From: an uncultured Clostridia bacterium
GTDB lineage: Bacteria; Bacillota; Clostridia; TANB77; CAG-508
Direction of reading: 5' to 3'
DNA length: 64,000 nucleotides
NCBI GenBank assembly: GCA_948896235.1
Contig: CAQUUC010000001.1
Location: forward strand, 372,001-436,000
Numbering within the stretch: the first letter of the stretch is position 1; the number at the start of each line of letters is the position of its first letter. This document shows, piece by piece, positions 53,417-62,788 of the stretch. A program made the translations under genes and the position numbers. The notes under the pieces are model-generated. The model had not been told where the DNA came from. It worked only from the letters and a program-made list of their open reading frames with translations, and searched no databases.

Positions 53417-55384
53417 TTAAATTTGTTTCTCTCCAATATTTCTATTAGTAGATAATTGTTCTTGCCTATCTTCAACTTTTACCAATGTATATATATTATT
53501 TAAAATACTATTATATTTACTATAGATATTGGTTAAATTTTTAGTAATTACTTGTCCTTGTGTTTGACTATTTTCTCTAGGTTGTTGTACCAATAACTGT
53601 AATTCATTTTTTATTATTTGTGTTTCATTATTTAGTTGTTCTATTTGCTTCCTATTACTAAATACACTAAATATTCTGCCTACTTTACTTGGTAGCTGTA
53701 AACCTTGACTTTGAATATTCAAGGTGCTTAATGCCTTTTCTTGTAGCATTTGTACTGTTGGTAAATTTCCAAATACGCTTCTTATTGCTCCTTCCGTTTG
53801 TAACATTTCTTCCGTTAAAGTTCCTCCATTATATTGATATGCACATTCATATATTTCATATAGCATTTCTTCTTCACTATTTTGTTGATTTGCACATTCT
53901 CTAGTAAAAGCTGCATAATTCATTTTTGTTTCTGCATTTCTAACCTTTGCTTGTTTTAATTTAGTCCTTCCTAATATTTTATTTAGAAAGGTATCTTTTT
54001 CACTTAAGGCACTATTCCTTTCATAATTTAATTTGTCAACTTTTATTCTATATATCATTTCTTGAATTTTTCTATTTAAATTAATTTTTATATCTAACAC
54101 AGAATTTTCATCATAGCCTTGTAAAAAATCAGGAAATTCTACTAACATTTCTTTTGCATTTCCATATTTCTTAGATAATTCTCCTAATAACTCAAATTCA
54201 ATATTAGGGTCATTGGCTATAATCTTCTTTTTTAATTCTTCACCTATTTGTTCTACTCTGTCATTTAATTCACCTTCTAATGCTTGCGAATTAAATGTTT
54301 GTATTCCTAAAGCATTTGATATATCTCTGTACTTATGTATATGTTGTATAATATTCGCTACATTATTTAGTAAACTTTGCCTAATAAAGGTACTATCTTG
54401 ATTTGTTATGCCTTTAAGTTCTTCTATCCTTGCATATAGTATACTTAATATTGCTTGTTGTATTTTCTGTGTTTGTTGTTCTTCTTGTATTGTTTGTTCT
54501 TCACTTCTATTTTCATTTCTTTGTTTATCAATATGTATTTCTCTTTGTTTACACAACCCTTTTAACATCTGCCTAAAATTGTTTTTATAATTTGATATGC
54601 TTTCTTTTATATGTCCATATTCTTCTAAAATTTTGTCTTTATCTTGAATAATTAGCTTTCTTTCTTCCAATGTTGTTGGACTTAAGGTTGATAATCTTTC
54701 ATATTCGGCTTCTAAATCTTCACCTTGTTTTACTTGTTGTATAAATTGTTCATATCCATCTATACAACTTTTTCTTAAATCACTTAATGTTTCAGCACTA
54801 AGTTCTGGTAATTCTCCTTTTTCTAATGTTACATTGTAATATTTAGTATCTTCCCACTCACTAACAAATTGTATATCTCTTACTTTCGAAAATGGTAATA
54901 TTAATACTTCTTCTTCATTATCAAGATTATTTCCTTTTTGTTTTTCTATATAACAATGTGGTAAATCTCCAATTGTTTGAATTCTCATTATTACTGCATT
55001 ATTGTAATCGGTGCAAAACCTTTTAGCTATATCTTCATCAAGAGTCGTTGATAATGCTCCTCCTATTTCATCTCCTGATTTGATATTTTTCACTTCATCT
55101 GTTATTGTTCCTCGAATTAATCTACTATGTCCTGTTTTTCCATCTCTATAAATTAATCCGTAAATATTAACAAAGTCTTTTATCAAAGCCTGTATTTCAG
55201 CTTTTGAAGATTTCATATTCCATCCTTTACTATGCATTTTTATTATTCTTTCAAAATCTAAATCTCCCAATACATTAATTTTTGCATGTAACGGTCCAGA
55301 ATATCTCTGCATTGACTGTATTTCTTCCTCATTACTTGGTAATCCATCTATATAATTTGAATTGCTTTTTTCTTCACTTTTCAT
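53417..55384 (-). CDS. Putative ADP-ribosyltransferase with a long helical C-terminus
   Basis: I do not recognise this 655-aa protein as a named family, but residues ~70-195 show the R-S-E fingerprint of arginine-type ADP-ribosyltransferases: R91 in SRLIRGTI, the STT triplet at 112-114 (GGALSTTLDED), and an E-x-E at 157-159 (NLDNEEEVLILP). The remaining ~450 residues are Gln/Glu-rich and mostly coiled coil. There is no signal peptide, so it is cytoplasmic or exported by an unusual route. It could be a toxin, effector or phage-defence protein. No obvious immunity gene is seen beside it. Confidence 0.6.
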   Translation of the reverse strand: MKSEEKSNSNYIDGLPSNEEEIQSMQRYSGPLHAKINVLGDLDFERIIKMHSKGWNMKSSKAEIQALIKDFVNIYGLIYRDGKTGHSRLIRGTITDEVKNIKSGDEIGGALSTTLDEDIAKRFCTDYNNAVIMRIQTIGDLPHCYIEKQKGNNLDNEEEVLILPFSKVRDIQFVSEWEDTKYYNVTLEKGELPELSAETLSDLRKSCIDGYEQFIQQVKQGEDLEAEYERLSTLSPTTLEERKLIIQDKDKILEEYGHIKESISNYKNNFRQMLKGLCKQREIHIDKQRNENRSEEQTIQEEQQTQKIQQAILSILYARIEELKGITNQDSTFIRQSLLNNVANIIQHIHKYRDISNALGIQTFNSQALEGELNDRVEQIGEELKKKIIANDPNIEFELLGELSKKYGNAKEMLVEFPDFLQGYDENSVLDIKINLNRKIQEMIYRIKVDKLNYERNSALSEKDTFLNKILGRTKLKQAKVRNAETKMNYAAFTRECANQQNSEEEMLYEIYECAYQYNGGTLTEEMLQTEGAIRSVFGNLPTVQMLQEKALSTLNIQSQGLQLPSKVGRIFSVFSNRKQIEQLNNETQIIKNELQLLVQQPRENSQTQGQVITKNLTNIYSKYNSILNNIYTLVKVEDRQEQLSTNRNIGEKQI

Positions 55385-55406
55385 AGGTACTCCTCTAAGT
55401 AATTTA

Positions 55407-57260
55407 TTATTTACACTTCACAATTCCACCAAAATTGTTTTCAAAAATGATATCTCCTAGTTCATGTATTCTTTGTTGTAATACTTTATAGTAATCTGTT
55501 CTATTAAAATAAATTATATAATCAGCAGCTTCTATATCATTTTTTGCATTTAACATTTTTAGTGTAATCCCATTTTGTCCTTTTCTTGTATATGATTGTT
55601 CTTTATTGTTTAAATATCTTGTTAATGTATAAGCCCAGTATCCTTGCTCCATATCTCCTATTATTTCTACTTTATTATCATAACTTATATTATCTTCTAA
55701 ATATTTTAACAGTTCTAACTCTTCTTTATAAAAATCCGTCTTTTTATATTTCAATATTGTTTTATTCGCACCAAATACTTCTACTACTGTTGTTAGTCTT
55801 TCATTTGGGTTTAATTCCCTGTTTTCTAATGTTGTATCTACAAATAATAAATTTAGTATTATTAGCACTGTATAAAAGCCTACTATTCCAAAAGAAATTT
55901 TAGGATACTTCTTATATATTTCCACTAACCCTTTGTAATTTAAATAAAATAGTATAAACCATAATGCAAAATAGTTTTTGCTTAGATAATATATTGATAC
56001 TTTTCCAAATATAAAACCAAATAGTAATAGTTCTATAAAGGCTATACAAAATATCATATTCATTCCAGCAAACTTATTATCTTTCCAGCTTTTTATTATT
56101 AAATATATAGGAATTGGTAGCAACAATAACATATTAGAATATAAATTCACATATATATATCCATATGTTGCAAGACCTCTTCCCGTTAGATATGATGAGT
56201 AATTAAACATTGTTTCAGTATTTAAATTAGCATTAATAATTACTCCATATATTTGTGGTGCTATATGATATATAAATCCCAAGAAAAATGGTAATAGCAA
56301 TGTTACAATTAACAAAGCAATATTCTTTTTAGTAAATATACTTTTATCTTTTTCATAGCTATGAATACAGAAATATAACCATAATGCTGGATACAAAAAT
56401 GGTACAAACATATAGTATGCACTAAATACTCCAAAGTTTAATAATGCAAATATTATTATGCTATATACAAATTTTAATTGTTGATTTTTAAAATAATACA
56501 CCATATCAAATACTAAGCATATAAGAAGAATTCCCATACTTAGATATTCAAATCCAAATAAGAAACTATTTAAGGGGTATCCCATTGTATATATTAAACT
56601 AACTACAAATGCCAAAAAATGTGTTTTTTTATCTATTGCAGCTGTAGATATTGTTGTATACATTGATGCTGCAGTTATAAATAATACAAATATTCCAAAA
56701 ATTATAAATATATTGTAGTTATAAAATGGATCTATAATCCCATCTAAACACTTCATTATTAATCCTGAGTTAACATATGAAACTGTTTTTCTTGTAGCAA
56801 AACTATTATAAACTTCATCTCTATCCGTTATTAGTAATGAATCGTTTTCAGCAAACATTTCTGATGTTAAATAATGTACTGATGGATCTCCTGTTTCATA
56901 TTTTATATTGAATGGAAATCCAAAATTTAAGTATGATACTATTAATACTGCAATTCCTAATATTGCTATATATATTATATCTATCTTTTTTATTTCATAT
57001 TTTTGTATTTGTTTTTTGTATAACATTAGAGTAATAAGAATTATTGAAAATACAATATTAATTATTGATAAACTCATTAATGTCACTGGTATTAAAAAGA
57101 ATGTAAGCACATAACTTATAAATGTATTATAGCAAAACATTACTCCTATAGTTATATTTATGAAGCTAAGTATGTTTAGCTTTTTATCTGTTTTTTTGAT
57201 AAGTATAAAACTTATTACCAAAATAATTAGTGACAAAATATAAATTATTTGCATTCTCAT
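55407..57260 (-). CDS. Large polytopic membrane protein, GT-C-like
   Basis: This 617-aa protein has ~13 spans and a C-terminal extracellular domain of ~110 residues (ILKYKKTDFYKEELELLKYL, ending ENNFGGIVKCK). An early loop with KYETGDPSVHYLTSEMFAEND has the acidic pattern of GT-C glycosyltransferases. With two other GT-C-like genes nearby it probably belongs to surface-glycan assembly. No firmer family assignment is possible. Confidence 0.6.
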   Translation of the reverse strand: MRMQIIYILSLIILVISFILIKKTDKKLNILSFINITIGVMFCYNTFISYVLTFFLIPVTLMSLSIINIVFSIILITLMLYKKQIQKYEIKKIDIIYIAILGIAVLIVSYLNFGFPFNIKYETGDPSVHYLTSEMFAENDSLLITDRDEVYNSFATRKTVSYVNSGLIMKCLDGIIDPFYNYNIFIIFGIFVLFITAASMYTTISTAAIDKKTHFLAFVVSLIYTMGYPLNSFLFGFEYLSMGILLICLVFDMVYYFKNQQLKFVYSIIIFALLNFGVFSAYYMFVPFLYPALWLYFCIHSYEKDKSIFTKKNIALLIVTLLLPFFLGFIYHIAPQIYGVIINANLNTETMFNYSSYLTGRGLATYGYIYVNLYSNMLLLLPIPIYLIIKSWKDNKFAGMNMIFCIAFIELLLFGFIFGKVSIYYLSKNYFALWFILFYLNYKGLVEIYKKYPKISFGIVGFYTVLIILNLLFVDTTLENRELNPNERLTTVVEVFGANKTILKYKKTDFYKEELELLKYLEDNISYDNKVEIIGDMEQGYWAYTLTRYLNNKEQSYTRKGQNGITLKMLNAKNDIEAADYIIYFNRTDYYKVLQQRIHELGDIIFENNFGGIVKCK

Positions 57261-57286
57261 TTTCTCCTTTTGTTTTACTCTGCGAT

Positions 57287-58285
57287 TTATTGTGTTATTC
57301 CTAGATGTATATATGCCTCTGGCATGGCAACTCTTCCTCTTGGTGTACGTGATAAAAATCCTATTTGTATTAAATATGGCTCATATACATCTTCTATTGT
57401 TTCCACTTCTTCTCCTATTGTTACAGCCAAAGTTTCTAATCCCACTGGCCCACCTTTATATTGTTCAATAATTGTTTTTAATATTTTTCTATCTATTTCA
57501 TCTAAACCTAGTTCGTCTATTTCTAATTTGCTTAAAGCAATTTTTGCTATTTCTAATGTAATTTTCCCATCTCCTAAAACTGCCGCATAATCCCTAACTC
57601 GTTTTAAAATTCTATTTGCAATTCTTGGTGTTCCTCTAGAACGTCTTGCCATTTCATTTATTGCTTTTTCTTCTATATCTACTCCTAAAATTGTTGCAGA
57701 TCTTTTTATTATTAGTGCAAGTTGTTCTGGTGTGTAAAGTTCAAGTCTTGATACTATTCCAAACCTATCTCTTAAAGGAGTTGTAAGTGATCCTGCTTTT
57801 GTTGTAGCTCCTATTAAAGTAAATCTAGGAAGATCTAGTCTTATAGACCTTGCGCTTGGACCTTTACCTATTATAATATCTAAACTAAAATCTTCTAATG
57901 CAGGATATAATATTTCTTCTACTGTTTTATTTAATCTATGTATCTCATCTATAAAAAGCACATCAAATTCTGTAAGATTTGTAAGTATTGCCGCTAAATC
58001 TCCTGGTTTTTCAATTGCTGGCCCCGAGGTTATTTTAATGTTAGAATTCATTTCATTTGCTATTATATTAGATAATGTCGTTTTTCCAAGTCCTGGAGGT
58101 CCATATAACAAAACATGGTCAAGAGGCTCGCCTCTTTTTTTGGCTGCCTCTATATATATTTTCATATTTTCTTTTACTTTATCCTGTCCAATATATTCTT
58201 TTAATGCTTTTGGTCTTAAAGAATTTTCTAGTCTTTCCTCTTCTACGCCTTCTAATTCTGGACTAGTTATATTTTCATATTCCAT
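57287..58285 (-). CDS. ruvB: Holliday junction branch-migration ATPase RuvB
   Basis: This 332-aa AAA+ protein has the full RuvB set: RPKALKEYIGQDKVKENM, LLYGPPGLGKTTLS (Walker A), VLFIDEIHRL (Walker B), TLIGATTKAGSLTTPLRDRFGI (sensor 1 and Arg finger) and a C-terminal winged helix (YKGGPVGLETLAVTIGEE, GFLSRTPRGR). It drives branch migration with RuvA. RuvA is not in the window. Confidence 0.97.
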   Translation of the reverse strand: MEYENITSPELEGVEEERLENSLRPKALKEYIGQDKVKENMKIYIEAAKKRGEPLDHVLLYGPPGLGKTTLSNIIANEMNSNIKITSGPAIEKPGDLAAILTNLTEFDVLFIDEIHRLNKTVEEILYPALEDFSLDIIIGKGPSARSIRLDLPRFTLIGATTKAGSLTTPLRDRFGIVSRLELYTPEQLALIIKRSATILGVDIEEKAINEMARRSRGTPRIANRILKRVRDYAAVLGDGKITLEIAKIALSKLEIDELGLDEIDRKILKTIIEQYKGGPVGLETLAVTIGEEVETIEDVYEPYLIQIGFLSRTPRGRVAMPEAYIHLGITQ

Positions 58286-58340
58286 ATGGGGTTACCTTCC
58301 TTTTAATTTTTTAGAACTCCTATGCAGTAATATATTTACC

Positions 58341-59036
58341 TTATTTTTCTATAATAACATTATAGCCAATAAATAAACCTGTTTCTATTACGCCTACTAT
58401 ACTTTTTAATTTTTTTTCTAAAGTTTCATCTACATTTCTAAAAACTGTATCTAAAATAACATTTCCAGCTTCTGTAATAACTGGTCCATCTTTCCCTTTA
58501 GCCGGTCTTAAGGTAATAGATTCAGCTCCCATATCGAACATAGCTTGTCTTACATAATTTATTGCTCTAGGTGTAACTTCAACTGGTATTGGAAATTTAT
58601 CACATATATTTTTTACAAATTTCGATTCGTCTACTAAAATATATGTAATGCTTGAATTAACAATGTTTAATTTTTCTCTATACATTGCGGCTCCTCTACC
58701 TTTTACTAGCCAGTTTTTATCGTTTACTTCATCAGCACCATCAAAACTCCAATCAGGTTTTTTATCCATTAAACTTGCTGTTGGTATTCCTAGCTCATTA
58801 CATAACAAATTAATTTCGTAGGATGTTGGAATTGCAGTTATGTGTAAATTTTCTTCTTTCATTTTTTTAGCGATTTCTTTTGTTGCAACAAAAGATGTAG
58901 AACCAGAACCAACTCCTATACAATCTCCATCTTTTACCTTTTCTACAATTTTTTTAGCAATTCTTAGTTTCTCTTCATAATTAGAAATTTCTCCATTCCA
59001 TTCCATTTTTTGTACTGTTTCTTTGTTCCAATCCAT
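58341..59036 (-). CDS. rpiA: Ribose-5-phosphate isomerase A
   Basis: This 231-aa protein has an N-terminal extension (~15 aa), then the RpiA core: DGDCIGVGSGSTSFVATKEIA, FDGADEVNDKNWLVKGRGAAMYREK with the catalytic Asp/Glu and Lys, and EAGNVILDTVF. It interconverts ribulose-5-phosphate and ribose-5-phosphate. The start follows AAAGGAGAAAAAAGAA. Confidence 0.93.
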   Translation of the reverse strand: MDWNKETVQKMEWNGEISNYEEKLRIAKKIVEKVKDGDCIGVGSGSTSFVATKEIAKKMKEENLHITAIPTSYEINLLCNELGIPTASLMDKKPDWSFDGADEVNDKNWLVKGRGAAMYREKLNIVNSSITYILVDESKFVKNICDKFPIPVEVTPRAINYVRQAMFDMGAESITLRPAKGKDGPVITEAGNVILDTVFRNVDETLEKKLKSIVGVIETGLFIGYNVIIEK

Positions 59037-59059
59037 TTCTTTTTTCTCCTTTTCATATT

Positions 59060-60839
59060 TTAATTTTTTTCTATAATTGTTGGTAACTGCGCATATGTAT
59101 CTGTTGATAATAATTGTTTTGATATAACCTTACCATTCAATTTTAAAATCCTATATGCCCTTGACTTGTATCCAGGATGTCCTTTTTGCACTGTTTTTCT
59201 TGCTCCTGCTGGAAGTGAAGTATTTGTTCTATATTCTGTTTTCATTGGAATAGTTTGTAAGGTTACAGATTGAATTGTAACATCATATTCAACTTCTTCT
59301 TTACATCCATATATATCTACTTTAATTTTTCCACCTGTTACAGTTGAAACTATTTTTATTGGATATTTTCTAGAGTTTTTAAATATGAACTCTGGTCCTC
59401 CCCAGGATACCGTTGCATCTGTGCTTAGTGGTACATATCCTGTCGAAAATCTATGATTTGATCTTTTTACAATTTCTAGATTAGCACGTAATGCTGTATT
59501 ATATAAAGTTGAAGATACTTGGCATATTCCACCTCCGATTTCATTTACAACCTTTCCACTTACATATGCTGCTGCTGCTTTAAATCCTGCTCTAGCTGTT
59601 CTTTGTCCTACTACTTTATTATATGAAAACTCTTCTCCTGGCATTAGTACAACCCCATTAATTTTATTAGATGACAATTTTATATTAGTCGTACGATTTG
59701 TGTTACTAGTAGAAAATGTAGTTGAATATGTTGCAAGTAGATCTGGAAACGCTTCAGTTCCTATTTTATTTGTAGTTATATTTGGTGTTGTTATTTTAAG
59801 TGGTATTTTTACTATATCCTCATTATTATTTAGTAATGATTTTGCTTCTTCTAAACTTATATTAAAATCCATCCCAATGCTATGTGGATAAATTGTAAAA
59901 GGATCTTTTGTGTAATATGCATCTTTTGCTTCTTTATAAATTTCAGTATGAATTTTTTCTATATCTATTTTATCAGGTTCTTTTATAAAAATAGGAATAT
60001 TGATTTCTTCTTTCTCTATTTTGAAATTAGTAAGGTCGTTTAATATCAATTTTTCTAATTCTTCTGTGTTTACTGCATATCCAGATTTTCCTTTAGTTAT
60101 AACCAAAGCATTACCATCTATGATATATGAGTTATTTACAATTTTATTTGGAATATTTTCAGCCGTTTCATTTATAATTTTCATTAATGCTTCTTTGTTA
60201 TATGTAAAAGAAGAATTTATATTTGCTTTTCCTAGATAAGTATTAATAATAGTATAATTATCTTTTAGAATTTTCCCGCTTCTCCCTATATTATATGCTA
60301 TTTCTATTGCCTCGTCTATCCCAAATTTAGTTTCTATTTCTTCAAGATTGAATTCATTTGAATACTCATTTTGCTTTAATATAATATTTTTATTTAATTT
60401 GTTTTGATATATTCCGCATTAGTTTTTCTTTTGCTGCTTCAATGTCAAGTCCTGAAACTTCTATCCCATTTATATAAACTCCATTTACTATTTTGTTACT
60501 ATTTCTGTTTATTAATCCGAATACTGTCGAAAATACTACTAGTCCTACAAATAATAAAACTGAAATTATAGTTATTACTATAGTATATTTATGTAAAAAG
60601 TCTAACTTAGTTTTTTCATTGATTTTATTTGTTTGATTTTCCGCTTCTTTATCTTCTAAAATTGTTTCTTGTGTTTGTTCTAATATGGTAACCTTCTCTA
60701 TCTTAGAGTCTTTTTCATTGTTTTCGACCTTTGTTTTGCTTTCTTTTACGTTTTCTTCAAGCTCTTCTATATTTTCTTTTATTTTTCCTTCTTTATCATT
60801 AGTTAAATCTTGGTTTAAAATTTCTTTTATCTCACTCAA
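59060..60839 (-). CDS. Membrane-anchored VanW/peptidoglycan-binding protein, needs one CGG +1 shift
   Basis: The N-terminal ~80 residues are acidic and cytoplasmic, followed by one span (YTIVITIISVLLFVGLVVF). Zero frame stops at 60390 after KLMRNISKQIK. Skipping the C at CGG 60414-60416 gives KEKLMGIYQNKLNKNIILK and an open frame that joins, without another break, the region at 60184-59060. That part holds PG_binding_4-like repeats, a VanW domain (MPGEEFSYNKVVGQRT, GGGICQVSSTLYN) and a G5-like beta end. Total 592 aa, a YoaR-like wall protein. Confidence 0.87.
60414..60416 (-). other. CGG +1 recoding site in the VanW gene
   Basis: Zero frame reads ATG CGG AAT. Skipping the C gives ATG GGA ATA (Met-Gly-Ile) and links anchor and VanW parts across ~230 bases with no other ORF. 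Confidence 0.9.
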
Positions 60840-60862
60840 AATTTTACTCCTCTAAAATTAAA

Positions 60863-60900
60863 ATAAATCGCACTATAATTATATTCATAGTACGATTTAT
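60863..60900 (-). terminator. Terminator of ftsH
   Basis: ATAAATCG-C-ACTAT pairs with ATAGT-A-CGATTTAT with one internal mismatch. It lies about 80 bases past the ftsH stop. Confidence 0.65.
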
Positions 60901-60979
60901 ATATTATCATATAAATAAAAAACAAACAACATTTTTTACCAATTTTTGACTTGTTTTGTATAAATTTTTGATAAATAAT

Positions 60980-62773
60980 CTATTCAAATATTTCTTCAAA
61001 TTCTTCAGCTGTTACTGTTTCTTTTTCTAGTAATAATTCTGCTAAAATTTGTAATTTATCTGTATTTTTTGAAAGTATACTTATTGCTGCTTTATAAGCA
61101 TTATCTATTAATGTTTTAACTTCTATTCCTATTACATCTTCAATGTTTTGTCCAAAAACTGCTAAGTTATCTTTATCTTCTAACGAAATTGGTCCTAATT
61201 TTTCACTCATTCCGTATGCAACAACCATATCTCTTGCAATTTCTGTTGCTACTTGTATATCATTTCTTGCACCTGTTGAAATATCATCTAATGCTATTTT
61301 TTCTGCAGCACGACCTCCAAGTAGTCCAACCAATCTTTCCTCTAACTCTGTTTTTGAACGATAAAATTTGTCTTCGTTTGTTTTATACATAGTGTATCCA
61401 CCAGCTACACCTCTTGGTATTATTGATATTTCTTTTAGTGGTTCACCTGTATTCAAAAACCTTCCTACTATAGCATGTCCTGCTTCATGATAAGCTGTTA
61501 ATCTCTTTTCTTTATCAGATATTACTCTTGTCTTTTTTTGTATTCCTACTGATACCTTCTTCACAGCTTCTTCTATATCTTCTTGCTTAATACTTGAATG
61601 TTTATTTATAGTTGCAATAATTGCTGCTTCATTTAAAATATTTGCAAGTTCAGCACCAGTATAACCTGCTGTATCTTCTGCAATACTTTTTAGAGTTACG
61701 CCTCTAGCAAATTTCTTTTCTTTAGAATGAATTTTAAGTATTTCTTCTCTACCTCTAACATCTGGTGGTGCTATTGTAATTTGCCTATCAAATCTTCCTG
61801 GGCGAAGTAATGCTTTATCTAACATTTCTGGCCTGTTGGTTGCAGCAAGCACTATAATTGTCTCATTTTTCTCAAACCCATCCATTTCAACTAGCAATTG
61901 ATTTAAGGTTTGATTATTTTCACTTTCTGCACCACTATTTGATGTTCGTCTTGAACCTATTGCATCTATTTCATCAATAAAAACTATACATGGTGATATT
62001 TTTCTTGCCTTTTCAAATAACTTTCTTACACGTGACGCACCAAGTCCAGCAAACATCTCTATAAATTCAGAACCACTCATTGAAATAAATGGAACTTTAG
62101 CTTCTCCTGCAATTGCTTTTGCAATAAGTGTTTTTCCTGTTCCTGGTTTACCATATAATAAAATTCCTTTAGGAATTTTAGCTCCCATCTCATGAAAACG
62201 TTTTGGCTCTTTTAAGAAATCAACTATTTCTACAAGTTCGGCCTTTTCTTCATCAAGCCCAGCAACATCAGAAAATTTTACATCAGTTTTATTTTCTACT
62301 CCATCATAAACTTTACCTTTATCACCAAGTCCTTGCATTTTGAATATTAGAACAAATAGTGCAACCATCATAAGAGTAGGTAGTAAACTAAGTAACGTAG
62401 TTGGAATTTTCAAAAATATATTTTGTTGTTTTTGGATTAAATTAATTTCATTTCCTTTATCTATTTTTTCACTTTGAATAAGCTCAATAAAAGCTTGTGT
62501 GCTAGGTACAATTGCACTTTTTTCCTCTTCTTCCCCTTTTAATTTAACCTTAATAGAAGAACTCCCTACTGTCATTTCAATTTTTTCAACATTCTCATCA
62601 GTAATTTCTTTTAATAAATCTGTATAAGAAATATTTTTTTCTTCATCTTCTCCTTTTTTATTAATCATATATAGACCAAATATAGCTACAGCAATTAATA
62701 AAATTCCCATTACTAGTGTTAATAAATATAAACTCGTTTTCTTATTTTTTTTATTATTTTCCTTCTTATCCAT
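60980..62773 (-). CDS. ftsH: ATP-dependent zinc metalloprotease FtsH
   Basis: This 597-aa protein has two N-terminal spans (~14-34 and ~120-143) around a small external domain, then the AAA domain (LLYGKPGTGKTLIAKAIAGE, CIVFIDEIDAIGSRR, RPGRFDRQITI). The protease domain carries AYHEAGHAIVG (zinc and catalytic Glu) and the third zinc ligand in ARNDIQVATEIARDMV. It degrades membrane and regulatory proteins. The cytosolic tail after the protease is short. Confidence 0.97.
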   Translation of the reverse strand: MDKKENNKKNKKTSLYLLTLVMGILLIAVAIFGLYMINKKGEDEEKNISYTDLLKEITDENVEKIEMTVGSSSIKVKLKGEEEEKSAIVPSTQAFIELIQSEKIDKGNEINLIQKQQNIFLKIPTTLLSLLPTLMMVALFVLIFKMQGLGDKGKVYDGVENKTDVKFSDVAGLDEEKAELVEIVDFLKEPKRFHEMGAKIPKGILLYGKPGTGKTLIAKAIAGEAKVPFISMSGSEFIEMFAGLGASRVRKLFEKARKISPCIVFIDEIDAIGSRRTSNSGAESENNQTLNQLLVEMDGFEKNETIIVLAATNRPEMLDKALLRPGRFDRQITIAPPDVRGREEILKIHSKEKKFARGVTLKSIAEDTAGYTGAELANILNEAAIIATINKHSSIKQEDIEEAVKKVSVGIQKKTRVISDKEKRLTAYHEAGHAIVGRFLNTGEPLKEISIIPRGVAGGYTMYKTNEDKFYRSKTELEERLVGLLGGRAAEKIALDDISTGARNDIQVATEIARDMVVAYGMSEKLGPISLEDKDNLAVFGQNIEDVIGIEVKTLIDNAYKAAISILSKNTDKLQILAELLLEKETVTAEEFEEIFE

Positions 62774-62788
62774 TTATAATTTCCTTTC

